Source of the DNA: an uncultured Shewanella sp.
GTDB taxonomy: Bacteria > Pseudomonadota > Gammaproteobacteria > Enterobacterales > Shewanellaceae
Length of the DNA stretch: 64,000 bases
NCBI GenBank assembly: GCA_947503555.1
Contig: CANNEE010000001.1
Location: forward strand, 248,001-312,000
Direction of reading: 5' to 3'
Below, one piece after another: positions 1 through 8,000 of the stretch. Below the pieces are notes generated by a model, which had not been told where the DNA came from, did not search any database, and was given only the letters and a program-made list of their open reading frames with translations. Both the position numbers and the translations under genes were made by a program. Position 1 is the stretch's first letter. Each line of letters begins with the position of its first letter.

Positions 1-49
1 ACTGGGCATTACCATATACAGTTCCAAAAACCAGATTAATTTTTTTCAT
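1..49 (-). CDS. yqcA: YqcA-like flavodoxin, N-terminal fragment (cut by window edge)
   Basis: The reverse strand from 49 reads MKKINLVFGTVYGNAQ before the window ends. This resembles the start of E. coli YqcA, a small FMN-binding flavodoxin, including the phosphate-binding loop pattern GTxYGN. A GGAG lies about 11 bases upstream of this ATG. An in-frame ATG at 94 would add 15 residues but has no clear ribosome site. The gene lies downstream of yqcC-truC on the same strand, as in E. coli, but separated from truC by about 276 bases. Only 16 residues are visible, so the family call rests on the motif plus synteny. Confidence 0.7.
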   Translation of the reverse strand, partial: MKKINLVFGTVYGNAQ

Positions 50-325
50 CCCTAATTCGACTCCAGATTTCTGCTTCGCTGTTATTTCCACCATACTGTA
101 AATAAGGCTTGAGTAGCAAGCATTGTCCGAGTTCAAACAGGCATCCTACTATGAACCGCTCATCTCGATATAAGCACCATAAAGCACTTCACAAAGCAGC
201 CTTTAAACGCCGAAGTCAATTCTTCATATCCCATAAACCAAGAATGATAGAGCAGGAGCCGCCAAATGCAGGCTTTGTCATTCTCAAACTTTATCTAGAG
301 ATGAAATAAGCTATTTATACTCTAA

Positions 326-1147
326 TCATTCACTCTCAGAGCAAATTGTAAAGGCTTGCTCTGTGTCAAGTTGGGAGTCTTGCCAACCCAGCCCTGCAAA
401 TAATGTCTCCCACTCTGACTCCAATTCGGTCTCAATCGCAATTTGCTCTTGGGTGACAGGATGTACAAAGCTCAGCTTCTTTGCGATAAGCCAAAGACGA
501 TTAATACCGAAATGCTCTCTAAAGAAACGATTCTGCTTGCCATCACCATGTGTGGTATCCCCAACAATTGGATGGCGAAGATGAGCAAGATGACGTCTCA
601 ACTGGTGCTTACGCCCCGTGTGCGGCATTAAGTGTACTAAAGCGTAACGGCTTGTAGGGTAACGCCCTGAACTATAGGGTATTTCACTATTCAGTAAAGG
701 CTGATAAAAAGTGATCGCATCCTGTGCTTCCTTATTGGGATCCACATCTTTATCACCGAGCGCATCGAGCTCCTCTTTTAATGGATAATCTAATGTCGCC
801 GCTTCATGCATATTTCCTCTAACAATCGCCAAATAGTGTTTTTCAATACTATGACTAGCAAACTGCTCACATAAGTCCCTTGCCACTTCACTGCTCTTGG
901 CAAATAGCAAAACACCTGAAGTTGGCCTATCCAATCTATGTACAGGGAACACATGACAACCGACTTTATCCCGAGTCAGCTGCATTGCAAAAAAACGCTC
1001 TTTTCGCGCTAGGTAACTTCTATGAACTAGCAATCCAGCAGGCTTATGAATCGCAACTAAATGCTCATCTTCAAATAGCACCTCTATCTCGGGGGCGGGC
1101 TCTTGGTCTTCAACCTTTTGCACTTCATCAATCATGGAGTAACTCAT
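326..1147 (-). CDS. truC: tRNA pseudouridine(65) synthase TruC
   Basis: The 273-residue protein has the RluA-type pseudouridine synthase core. The signature HRLDRPTSG, about residues 95-103, holds the catalytic aspartate, and IHKPAGLLVH (about 33-42) is the N-terminal family motif. Family knowledge: TruC isomerises U65 in tRNA-Ile and tRNA-Asp. The length suits the single-domain enzyme without an S4 domain. The start overlaps the end of yqcC by 20 bases, so the two are probably translated from one transcript. The yqcC-truC-yqcA order matches E. coli and supports TruC over RluC/RluD paralogues. Confidence 0.93.
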   Translation of the reverse strand: MSYSMIDEVQKVEDQEPAPEIEVLFEDEHLVAIHKPAGLLVHRSYLARKERFFAMQLTRDKVGCHVFPVHRLDRPTSGVLLFAKSSEVARDLCEQFASHSIEKHYLAIVRGNMHEAATLDYPLKEELDALGDKDVDPNKEAQDAITFYQPLLNSEIPYSSGRYPTSRYALVHLMPHTGRKHQLRRHLAHLRHPIVGDTTHGDGKQNRFFREHFGINRLWLIAKKLSFVHPVTQEQIAIETELESEWETLFAGLGWQDSQLDTEQAFTICSESE

Positions 1148-1442
1148 CCAACTGCTTTATTGTTTTCATCAAAGCCAACCTTTCCTCTGTTATCGGCCAT
1201 ACTTGCTCCGCCATAGGCAAAAGTGCCATCTTGCTAGGTAGAGGTTGATTGGTTTTAATCAATGCTCTCATTCTCGGCAGAAAAATAAACTGCAGCCAGG
1301 CATCAAAAGACATATGGTCACATGCAAAAGGCACTGTGCTCGCCATCGCCTGAGCACTGGGCGACTGTGCACTCCATAAATTGAAGCGCTTAAGCTGCGC
1401 TTCTAACTCATCTAATAACTGAGAAGTTTTGGAATATAACAT
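1128..1442 (-). CDS. yqcC: YqcC family protein (DUF446)
   Basis: A 104-residue soluble, mostly helical protein resembling E. coli YqcC. Shared features are an N-terminal LLxxLExxLxxxxLW-type helix, the central FDAWLQFIFLPRM stretch (compare LEWLQWVLIPRM) and a QPLP motif. The function of the family is unknown. It is the first gene of the yqcC-truC unit and overlaps truC by 20 bases. No good Shine-Dalgarno sequence is visible before the ATG, and no alternative start is better. Confidence 0.85.
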   Translation of the reverse strand: MLYSKTSQLLDELEAQLKRFNLWSAQSPSAQAMASTVPFACDHMSFDAWLQFIFLPRMRALIKTNQPLPSKMALLPMAEQVWPITEERLALMKTIKQLDELLHD

Positions 1443-1592
1443 TGAATAAAAAGCTTATTTCTATATCTACCAAGCAAAAATAAACCAAGTAGAACTTGTT
1501 GATTAGAATTTGACGCGGAATAATACCATCGAAACGCACTTGACCCTATAATAAGTCAATCTTGCTTAGCTATATAGAGCACATTCATTACT

Positions 1593-2606
1593 ATGACTAC
1601 AATCAATACCCTAAGCCAATTTCTCACTAAGGCGAATACTCAATTTCAAATCTATGACTTAGGGCGACGTGTCCAGCATATAGATATGATGGCCTTTCAC
1701 CAAATTGAATCTCTAAATAGTCCATACCCTAGTCCTATTCAGGGCCATGCTCAATTTGCTATCGTATTTTGGGATGAAAGCCAGCAATACTTTATCTGGT
1801 TCCTAAAACTACCACTCGATGAACGAGGGTTGCTTGTTCCAGCACCAAGAACACAGTTTATAAAGATGGTTATTGAAGCATTAGGTAGCGATCCAACCAG
1901 TGCTCTGAGCCAGGAGCAACAAGATAAGCTAGCAAATCACCCCTTTTCCTTTAAACCATCACAAGAAAAGCTTGCCCTATTTAATGCCTTAGTTCGTAAA
2001 CAACTTGGTCTACCAGCTAGTTCACAATATGAATTTGCATATCAATATCTTAGTGGTCAAATTGCGCCTGATATGTGGCAAAAGGTGGGTTTACAAGGGC
2101 TTGCCGATGTTTGTGTCAGAGCAAATGAATTAGATCATCAGCAACAAATACTTAATGGCTTAGATAATGGTGCAATGGAAGTGCAAGTTGCCTTGTGTCA
2201 ATGCTTTGAACATTTATCTCTTACCCTGGAAATAGCTGATAAGATTTGGCAAAGGTTCAATCAAGTTCAAGGCGATGAACAACTCTACTTCTTAAGAGCT
2301 TTAGCTTCTGCACCAGAACTAGGACTAAAAGCGATATTAGCGATTCAAACAGATAGAGGTTTAGGCACCAATGAGCTCGTGACTATCGCAGGACGTAACT
2401 GGAGCGTGCTGAAAGATCCCATTGGTCGCAAATGCTTCTTAGAGCAACTTGCTCTGCAAGACAGTCAGTTCTTCAATCAAATATTTGCAGATCTTGTTGC
2501 AATCCCCATGTTGCGCCCCCATTTACTTGGAGAGCTTCGTAATCCAGAACGTAGTGAAACCTTAGCAGCAGCTATTGGCAACCTTTTTAAGGCAACGCAA
2601 ACATGA
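1593..2606 (+). CDS. DUF3549 family protein
   Basis: A 337-residue soluble protein without signal peptide or membrane segments. The N-terminal part (FQIYDLGRRVQHID, FxxIE) and the helical, repeat-like C-terminal half fit the DUF3549 family seen in Shewanella and Vibrio. No catalytic motif can be recognised and the function is unknown. The stop codon overlaps the start of the DUF3301 gene (ATGA), so the two are translationally coupled. The pair is divergent from yqcC, with 150 bases of shared upstream sequence. Confidence 0.8.
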   Translation: MTTINTLSQFLTKANTQFQIYDLGRRVQHIDMMAFHQIESLNSPYPSPIQGHAQFAIVFWDESQQYFIWFLKLPLDERGLLVPAPRTQFIKMVIEALGSDPTSALSQEQQDKLANHPFSFKPSQEKLALFNALVRKQLGLPASSQYEFAYQYLSGQIAPDMWQKVGLQGLADVCVRANELDHQQQILNGLDNGAMEVQVALCQCFEHLSLTLEIADKIWQRFNQVQGDEQLYFLRALASAPELGLKAILAIQTDRGLGTNELVTIAGRNWSVLKDPIGRKCFLEQLALQDSQFFNQIFADLVAIPMLRPHLLGELRNPERSETLAAAIGNLFKATQT

Positions 2607-2989
2607 TGACAGACTTCTTACTCATCGCGGGGTTAGTGGTAATCGCCGCTTTTTTTTGGCAGCTTAGGCAAATGGCTGAGATCAGCCGTGTCTATGCCAA
2701 CAGCGAATGTAAAAAACAAAGAGTACAATTTCTTTCCGTCGCGATGGAAAGCGCACGCCCCAGTATAGGTGGAAGCCAAGGAATATGCTGGAAAGCCACT
2801 TTTGTTTTTGAGTTCAGTACCGATGGTATCAATCAATTTAAAGCTAAAATTGATATGCATGGTAAGCGAATAAAAAAAGTGCATTGGCCAATATTCCCAG
2901 AACCAGAGTGGCATCAAGCGCCCGAAGCGCGTGGCTCTATGGGTGGCTGTGGTGGCAAGAGTAGTTGTAATTCCGGTGGCTGCAAATAA
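2603..2989 (+). CDS. DUF3301 family membrane-anchored protein
   Basis: A 128-residue protein with one N-terminal membrane segment (about residues 4-21) and a conserved cytoplasmic-looking domain (RVQFLSVAM, FEFSTDG). It ends in a Gly/Cys-rich tail with repeated GGC motifs. This fits the DUF3301 family. Function unknown. The Cys-rich tail could bind metal, which is inference. It starts four bases before the end of the DUF3549 gene. Confidence 0.8.
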   Translation: MMTDFLLIAGLVVIAAFFWQLRQMAEISRVYANSECKKQRVQFLSVAMESARPSIGGSQGICWKATFVFEFSTDGINQFKAKIDMHGKRIKKVHWPIFPEPEWHQAPEARGSMGGCGGKSSCNSGGCK

Positions 2990-3051
2990 ACACGCATCTT
3001 AATCGATACCATGCCCCATCCTAGGCTAATGCAAATAAAAGACTGACAGAA

Positions 3052-3090
3052 CAAAAAGAAAAGGCGCGACTCAATGAGTCACGCCTTCTA
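3052..3090 (-). terminator. Rho-independent terminator of csrB copy 1
   Basis: On the minus strand AAGGCGTGACT pairs with AGTCGCGCCTT around a CATTG loop, followed by TTTTCTTTTTG. It closes the first GGA-rich RNA and may also help end the convergent DUF3549/DUF3301 transcript. Confidence 0.85.
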
Positions 3091-3476
3091 TTCTCGCGTT
3101 AAGCTTATCCCGCTATATTAGTGCTCCCTGCACCATCCCTGCGTCTCTTTGGCTTCCTGCCTTATCCCTATTTCCATCTTCCCTGTACATCATAGCTATT
3201 GCTAGTGTACCTTCCATTTATTCAGCTATCCCTTAGCTGAGCTTACTCATCCTGAGCGTGTCCCAATCGTCCATGGAGCTCCTTCTCGATACTATCCATG
3301 TATGCAATCATCCTAATTGCAAGCCGGCTTCCCTGTATAACTGACCTTCCCTAGTGAAACTCAAACCATCCTAGTTCGACTTTCCAACTCAAGTCCATGT
3401 CATCATCCTTTGGCGAAGCTTCCTACCTCACCGGAACCATCCTAGTTCCTCATCCTTAAATGTGCTTCCTTGTACG
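3052..3476 (-). ncRNA. csrB1: CsrB-family regulatory RNA, copy 1
   Basis: Read on the minus strand, this stretch of about 425 bases carries about 26 GGA motifs (AGGAUG, AGGGA, AAGGA types), many in the loops of short inverted repeats. That is the architecture of CsrB/RsmZ RNAs, which titrate the translational regulator CsrA. A -10-like TAGAAT (3483-3488) gives a start near 3476. The 3' end is a G+C hairpin followed by a broken U run. The position between yqcC and syd is where E. coli has csrB. The 5' and 3' ends are predicted, not measured. Open reading frames crossing this stretch are low-complexity and overlap one another. Confidence 0.88.
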
Positions 3477-3482
3477 CTTTTA

Positions 3483-3488
3483 ATTCTA
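3483..3488 (-). promoter_or_regulatory. -10 box of csrB copy 1
   Basis: TAGAAT on the minus strand, with no good -35 hexamer at 16-18 bases. This is what an activator-dependent promoter would look like. Predicted start about 3476. Confidence 0.6.
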
Positions 3489-3643
3489 GCGAACTACCAC
3501 CAAAGAGAAAGATACAAAAAATAAAATCTCATCAGCCTAATTTATTGACACTCCCGCATGGAACTCAAGACTTTGATTTTATTAGGTATAAAGTCAAAGT
3601 GCGACTAGGGAGCATCCAATTTCGCCGTATAGTCTTACACCTA

Positions 3644-3661
3644 AGTAGGAAATCTCCTACA
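3644..3661. promoter_or_regulatory. GacA/UvrY-type box upstream of csrB copy 1
   Basis: AGTAGGAAATCTCCTACA is a near-palindrome close to the published GacA/UvrY/VarA upstream activating sequence TGTAAG-N6-CTTACA. It is centred about 177 bases upstream of the predicted RNA start. The second copy has its own box at almost the same distance. Confidence 0.75.
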
Positions 3662-3828
3662 TGCATTAAGGTAAGACGAGAAAGAAGTTACGCTCTACCC
3701 AAAACGCTAAAAAATGACAGCTATCTTGATAACAGTGAGATAACAATAGCGAGCAGATGAAGCGCTATATAAGACTGAACAGTCCAATCGACATGAGATG
3801 TAATACAGGCATATACAAGAGATTTCAA

Positions 3829-3862
3829 AATAAAAGGGCACGCCATAAATGACATGCCCTAA
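3829..3862 (-). terminator. Rho-independent terminator of csrB copy 2
   Basis: On the minus strand AGGGCATG pairs with CGTGCCCT (one G-U pair), the inner CAT/ATG extends the stem, and TTTTATTTT follows. It separates the two tandem RNA genes. Confidence 0.85.
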
Positions 3863-4259
3863 TATTTTTTGTGTAAGCTTTCCCGCTATATTGTGCTCCC
3901 TGCACCATCCTTGCGTAATTGCATCCAGCAATGTCCTTCACATCCTTGATGTTCCATGTACCTAGGTACTCATCCCTGCAAGCAATAGTTCCTCTATTGC
4001 ACTCACCGTCCATGTAACTCCAGTTCTTCCCTGTAAATCCTTTCACGCATCCAATGCTGTATAATCCTGTATACTTCCTTTAACATTCCTTAATGGCCGT
4101 TCCTTCGCCTTTCCTATCCCTTAACATCCTTTTACTATGCATCATGCTTAGCCATAATCCTTGGCTAGTATCCTGTCATTGAGCTTCTTCCTAACTAGTC
4201 ACTATTAGCACTTCCTTGCTAAGACTTTCCTTGCTCAACCAACTTCCAAGTCACTCTTT
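3829..4259 (-). ncRNA. csrB2: CsrB-family regulatory RNA, copy 2
   Basis: A second GGA-rich RNA of about 430 bases on the minus strand, with about 27 GGA motifs spread over short hairpins. A consensus-like -10 TATAAT lies at 4267-4272, and a hairpin plus U-run terminator closes it. Its 3' part shares a nearly identical block with copy 1 (about 3104-3153 against 3875-3914), while the rest has diverged apart from the GGA spacing. This suggests an old tandem duplication. It lies about 350 bases upstream of copy 1 in the same orientation with its own promoter. Ends are predicted. Confidence 0.88.
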
Positions 4260-4266
4260 GATTAAA

Positions 4267-4272
4267 ATTATA
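4267..4272 (-). promoter_or_regulatory. -10 box of csrB copy 2
   Basis: TATAAT on the minus strand, perfect consensus, with a weak -35. Predicted start about 4259. Confidence 0.7.
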
Positions 4273-4428
4273 TGCCCATGAGTTTTTTAAACTAGCCACA
4301 AAGATCACATTAGCTACTCGCCAATAACAATACGACATCAGATAAAAACACAACGTAATGATATAAAAGAATTTTTAATTTTTAAGTAAATTTTTGCGCA
4401 CCTAAAACTATGATTTATCTTACGCCCT

Positions 4429-4446
4429 TGTAAGACATGTCTCACA
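4429..4446. promoter_or_regulatory. GacA/UvrY-type box upstream of csrB copy 2
   Basis: TGTAAGACATGTCTCACA matches the TGTAAG-N6-CTTACA upstream activating sequence with one mismatch. It is centred about 178 bases upstream of the predicted start of the second CsrB RNA. Confidence 0.8.
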
Positions 4447-4514
4447 AGAGGTACGGAAAACTACTTAGATTGGATTAACTAAGGATTATATCACAACCCT
4501 AAATAGTCTATCGG

Positions 4515-5159
4515 TTATAGATCTGGTTCACGCTGACGATCGAAATACAGCAGCTCACCTTGCAAGCCTTCTATCTCTAACGCACACAAAAAATCAAATC
4601 CATGGGACTTAAATAACGCCTCTTGTGTATGGCCAACGACATAAACTCCCACTCCTTCAATATGAGGCTGCTCTGCGCACCAACTCTTAATAGCTTGAAC
4701 TAGCTGATGGCCTAAGCCCTGCTTTTGTTCATTAGGTGCCACTGCAACAAATTGCACAATCGCACAATCCAATGAAGGTAAATGCTCAAGTAATTTTGCT
4801 TCCTTGCGAATCAACGCCTGAGTAGAGTGCCAACCAGCTCCTAGCATCATTTTTAAGCGCCAATGCCAATATCTAGCTTCACCTTGGGGAACTTGCTGAG
4901 AGATTAAACAAGCAACACCGACTAGACGCTCACCATCAAACAACCCAATTAAAGCTTGCTCTTGCTGCCATAATTCATTTAATTCTTCTCGAATTGCAGC
5001 ACGCAACTTTTGCTCATATCCTGATTGAGACTCATCTGCCAGAATGTGGGCAAATAAAGGGTCATCTTTATAGGCCTGATACAACACGGACGCCGCTACC
5101 CTGAGATCTTCAGCTGTGAGATAAACGGCCCTATATTGGTCACTAGTTGATGTATTCAT
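4515..5159 (-). CDS. GNAT family N-acetyltransferase
   Basis: A 214-residue soluble protein with the acetyltransferase fold. LIGLFDGERLVGVACL forms the central strands, and VAVAPNEQKQGLGHQLVQ is the acetyl-CoA pyrophosphate-binding motif A (Q/R-x-x-G-x-G/A type). The C-terminal SHGFDFLCALEIEG closes the fold. The acceptor substrate cannot be told from sequence. The gene stands alone, its 3' end beside the activator box of csrB copy 2. Confidence 0.85.
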   Translation of the reverse strand: MNTSTSDQYRAVYLTAEDLRVAASVLYQAYKDDPLFAHILADESQSGYEQKLRAAIREELNELWQQEQALIGLFDGERLVGVACLISQQVPQGEARYWHWRLKMMLGAGWHSTQALIRKEAKLLEHLPSLDCAIVQFVAVAPNEQKQGLGHQLVQAIKSWCAEQPHIEGVGVYVVGHTQEALFKSHGFDFLCALEIEGLQGELLYFDRQREPDL

Positions 5160-5310
5160 CCCTTTCCCCTTATAAAAACCATTATTAAGTCAATGTAACA
5201 AGAGATATAAGGTGTGTAAATAATAACCAAATCAACTAACAAGTCCTGACAACTTATCCCATAATTAGCTTCATAAAGGCATGGTTATATCGTTCAGAGG
5301 AAAACAGATA

Positions 5311-5541
5311 ATGGACACAACAAATATTAATATGCCCAATTTATTTATGCAGCTTGGCTTAGAGCACAACGCCAATGCTATCGATGAGTTTATAATGAAC
5401 CACTCGCTTGCTTCGGGTATTCCATTAACTGAAGCTCAATTTTGGAGCGAATCACAAAAACATTTTTTACAAGAGGCTTTAGCTCAAGATGCCCAGTGGA
5501 GCGAGATAATCGACCAGCTAGACACCTTACTTCGAAGATAA
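5311..5541 (+). CDS. DUF2789 family protein
   Basis: A 76-residue acidic helical protein starting MDTTNINMPNLFMQLGL, which fits the DUF2789 family. Function unknown. The ATG at 5311 is preferred over the one at 5281, because GAGG at 5296-5299 precedes it by 10 bases and family members start at this point. It is convergent with the lipoprotein gene at 5557. Confidence 0.8.
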   Translation: MDTTNINMPNLFMQLGLEHNANAIDEFIMNHSLASGIPLTEAQFWSESQKHFLQEALAQDAQWSEIIDQLDTLLRR

Positions 5542-5556
5542 TAGCTATAACAAAAG

Positions 5557-5925
5557 TCAGATTTTGCTATAGGCAGTTTCCCCCCATCCAACTAGCTGGT
5601 TATTGCTAATCACCACGGGAGTACATTCATCTTTGGTTGTTTTACCATCACCCTTTACTCTTTGAGTACGATAGAACAATACATGTACTTCCTTATCATC
5701 TTGAATATAGGCTTCACTAAAATCAGCATTCCCCATCAATAACTCTACTTGATCCTTGGTCATACCAAGATTTAACTTAGCTAGATGAGCACGGTTCTCT
5801 TCTTGAACAGCTTCCCACTTTTCACTATGCCAACCCGAATCTCCTTCACCAACATTGACCACACAACCTGTTAGACCTAAGCTTGCAATCCCCAAAATAG
5901 ACACAGCAAATAATTTTGACTTCAT
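5557..5925 (-). CDS. DUF3192 family lipoprotein
   Basis: A 122-residue protein starting MKSKLFAVSILGIASLGLTGC, with a lipobox (LTGC) placing the acylated cysteine near residue 21. The mature part contains LNLGMTKDQVELLMG, the SmpA/OmlA-like (BamE-type) motif also found in DUF3192. It is exported and lipid-anchored; its role is unknown. The ATG at 5925 has AAGGAAG seven bases upstream. A longer reading to 5955 would put charged residues in front of the signal peptide and is rejected. Confidence 0.82.
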   Translation of the reverse strand: MKSKLFAVSILGIASLGLTGCVVNVGEGDSGWHSEKWEAVQEENRAHLAKLNLGMTKDQVELLMGNADFSEAYIQDDKEVHVLFYRTQRVKGDGKTTKDECTPVVISNNQLVGWGETAYSKI

Positions 5926-6090
5926 TTTGACTTCCTTCTTTTTATTGCCAAACAATTAATGGTTTATAATGTCGCTTAATAGCAAAAAGAAGGCCAAAAA
6001 CATCAAGCTACTGTTTTAATATGATTTTTTGTTTTTTATTATCTATGTATGCTCTTAGTTAGCCACCTAATGTAAGGATATTCACTAAAA

Positions 6091-6420
6091 ATGAGTGAAA
6101 TTGATCAAGTTCTTAGTATTGCTAAAGCAATTGAAGACGAAGGCAAATTACCCAGTATTGCGCTTATTAAAGCAAGGCTAGGTCAAAACATCCCTATGCC
6201 CGAACTCATTAAGGGCTTACAAACCTATAAGGCACTTTCAGCGGAGCAAAAACAAAATATACAAGCTCCTATTAAACCGAAGCCAACGACTAAATCATCG
6301 AGCTCAATGACAGCAGAGCAGAGACTGGAATCCTTGGAGAAAAGAGTCGAAAAACTCGAAGTTGAAAATGACCTACTTAAACAACAATTGGAGCAATTAG
6401 CTCAACGCGGAAATCACTGA
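6091..6420 (+). CDS. Hypothetical coiled-coil protein
   Basis: A 109-residue protein. The N-terminal helical part (IDQVLSIAKAIEDEGK) looks like a small helical or winged-helix module. A Pro/Ser-rich hinge (about residues 68-82) leads to a C-terminal leucine/glutamate heptad coiled coil (EQRLESLEKRVEKLEVEN). It probably oligomerises; DNA binding is possible but not shown. It overlaps the next gene by one base and is likely co-translated with it. Confidence 0.7.
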   Translation: MSEIDQVLSIAKAIEDEGKLPSIALIKARLGQNIPMPELIKGLQTYKALSAEQKQNIQAPIKPKPTTKSSSSMTAEQRLESLEKRVEKLEVENDLLKQQLEQLAQRGNH

Positions 6421-7190
6421 TGTTTGTTACAGAGTTACGATTTGAATGTTTTGCCGACACCACAATAACGGCAGCGGAAAAAGCCATTAATAATTTACTT
6501 GAGGCCTATCGTGCAAATGGCCAAGTACTAGGGCGTGAATTCGCAGTGGCCTTTAACGAAGGAGAGTTTAGAGTACGCTTGCTGCTGCCTGAAAAATCCA
6601 GCTTGGCTCAGCGGTATCATAGTTCTTGGGTCAAACAAGCTCTAAATCAACTTACCCAAGCCAAGCTCCTCGCCCCTAGAGAAAAGCTTATCGGCCAAGA
6701 TATTAATTCAGAAGTAAGCTCAGTTGACACACCTAGTTGGCAGGTAATCTATACCAGTTACGTCCATATGTGTTCACCTGTTCGCAGTGGTGATAGCTTG
6801 CTACCTATACCTCTGTACCGATTACCTGCAACCTTTAATGGTGACCACAAACATGTCATCCGCTGGCAAAGTGAATGGCAAGCCTGTGATGAAATACAAA
6901 TGGCTTCGGCGACCAAGGCGGAATTTGCTGCGGTAACTGAAATTTCAGATATCAACAGTGATCTTTTCAGGCGAGGCTGGGATCTTCGCGGCCGTATCGA
7001 ATACCTTAGCAAGATCCCTACTTACTATTACCTCTATCGCGTTGGTGGAAATAAACAAGAAGAATTATCTCGGCCTTGTCCTAAGTGCGGCAACCCCAAC
7101 TGGCGCCTAGATGAACCATTGCATGATATTTTTCATTTTCGTTGCGACAAATGCCGTATTGTCTCAAACCTGTCCTGGGATCATCTCTAA
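6420..7190 (+). CDS. DUF2310 zinc-ribbon protein
   Basis: A 256-residue protein with a C-terminal zinc ribbon: CPKCGN (about residues 220-225) and CDKC (about 243-246), each giving a CxxC pair. The preceding alpha/beta domain fits DUF2310, described as a Zn-ribbon protein that may bind nucleic acids. No enzymatic motif is seen. The start codon overlaps the stop of the coiled-coil gene (TGATG), suggesting that the two proteins work together. Confidence 0.85.
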   Translation: MFVTELRFECFADTTITAAEKAINNLLEAYRANGQVLGREFAVAFNEGEFRVRLLLPEKSSLAQRYHSSWVKQALNQLTQAKLLAPREKLIGQDINSEVSSVDTPSWQVIYTSYVHMCSPVRSGDSLLPIPLYRLPATFNGDHKHVIRWQSEWQACDEIQMASATKAEFAAVTEISDINSDLFRRGWDLRGRIEYLSKIPTYYYLYRVGGNKQEELSRPCPKCGNPNWRLDEPLHDIFHFRCDKCRIVSNLSWDHL

Positions 7191-7204
7191 CACCGTAAAA
7201 TGAA

Positions 7205-7250
7205 GGGCTTAAAGCATACTAGCTTTAAGCCCATCAACTCATTTTTTACC
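7205..7250. terminator. Terminator between DUF2310 gene and syd
   Basis: GGGCTTAAAGC and GCTTTAAGCCC form a perfect 11-bp stem (7205-7215 and 7222-7232). A run of T follows at 7242-7247 on the plus strand, and a T-rich stretch also follows in the other direction. It serves the convergent genes. Confidence 0.8.
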
Positions 7251-7287
7251 TTATTTATCAAACACCAGGTTCAGCCTGTTGATAATA

Positions 7288-7941
7288 CTAGCGTCCTAAT
7301 AGGCTATGCCACATACGCTTTAGCCGTGCTGTTAACCCTTGATGTTGTGTATCCAGTATTGGCTCTTCAATTGGTGCTACGGCTGGCGCAACTCTAGGCC
7401 TGATATTTTCTAGAAAGGCTTCTAAACTATCGGCTAATTTTTGAGTTTGCTCTTCTCCAGGCGTTTCTTGATAAACGGCACCTGTGTCATTGTTAACCGT
7501 TATCATCATGTCTCCATCTCCTAAAACACCGATAAACCAAGTCGGTTCCTGCTTTAGTTTAGCCTTCATCATCAAGTGACCTATGATATTTTGCTGCAAA
7601 TATTCAAAGTCTTGTTGATTCCACACTTGTAGGAGTTCTCCTTCTCCAAAATCAGAGTCAAATAACACTGGGGCAGCGAATTTAGTACCATAAAATGCAT
7701 TAATGTCTGGATGTAGCGTAAGCGATAAGGCATGGGCAACATTATCAAAATTTGCAGGCTCAGAACGGTTTACAGCTTTCCACAACACAGGATCTTCCTC
7801 ACGTTCTGAACTAGCTTCACCTATTATCAAACATTCTGACGCTTCCCCTTGAGCATAGAAGCGTGGCGCCTCTCCTAGCTTTTCTCTATAGGCTTGCTGA
7901 TATTCTGATAAAAATTTTTCTAATGCGGACAAACAAGACAC
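7288..7941 (-). CDS. syd: SecY-interacting protein Syd
   Basis: A 217-residue protein matching the Syd family along its length: N-terminal [10 protein letters not shown], central [23 protein letters not shown] and [17 protein letters not shown]. Family knowledge: Syd is a peripheral inner-membrane protein that binds SecY and may monitor or dissociate faulty SecYEG translocons. Its C-terminal extension beyond about residue 185 is longer than in E. coli. It is divergent from queF, as in E. coli. Confidence 0.93.
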   Translation of the reverse strand: MSCLSALEKFLSEYQQAYREKLGEAPRFYAQGEASECLIIGEASSEREEDPVLWKAVNRSEPANFDNVAHALSLTLHPDINAFYGTKFAAPVLFDSDFGEGELLQVWNQQDFEYLQQNIIGHLMMKAKLKQEPTWFIGVLGDGDMMITVNNDTGAVYQETPGEEQTQKLADSLEAFLENIRPRVAPAVAPIEEPILDTQHQGLTARLKRMWHSLLGR

Positions 7942-8000
7942 TTAGCAATATTCCAAATTCGAGTATAATGGCCCTCTATTTTGACACGGAAACTTATTTG

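Noticed and set aside
109-309. A 66-codon plus-strand frame between yqcA and truC
   Set aside because: Its composition is not protein-like, it has no ribosome site and no recognisable family.
3470-4046. Three overlapping reading frames (3470-3760 plus; 3707-3931 and 3825-4046 minus)
   Set aside because: They cross the promoters and bodies of the two CsrB-type RNAs, lack ribosome sites and have compositions dictated by the GGA/TCC repeats.
7863-8000. N-terminal extension of queF by 46 residues
   Set aside because: It runs across the divergent syd start and does not match known QueF N-termini; the ATG at 8001 fits.
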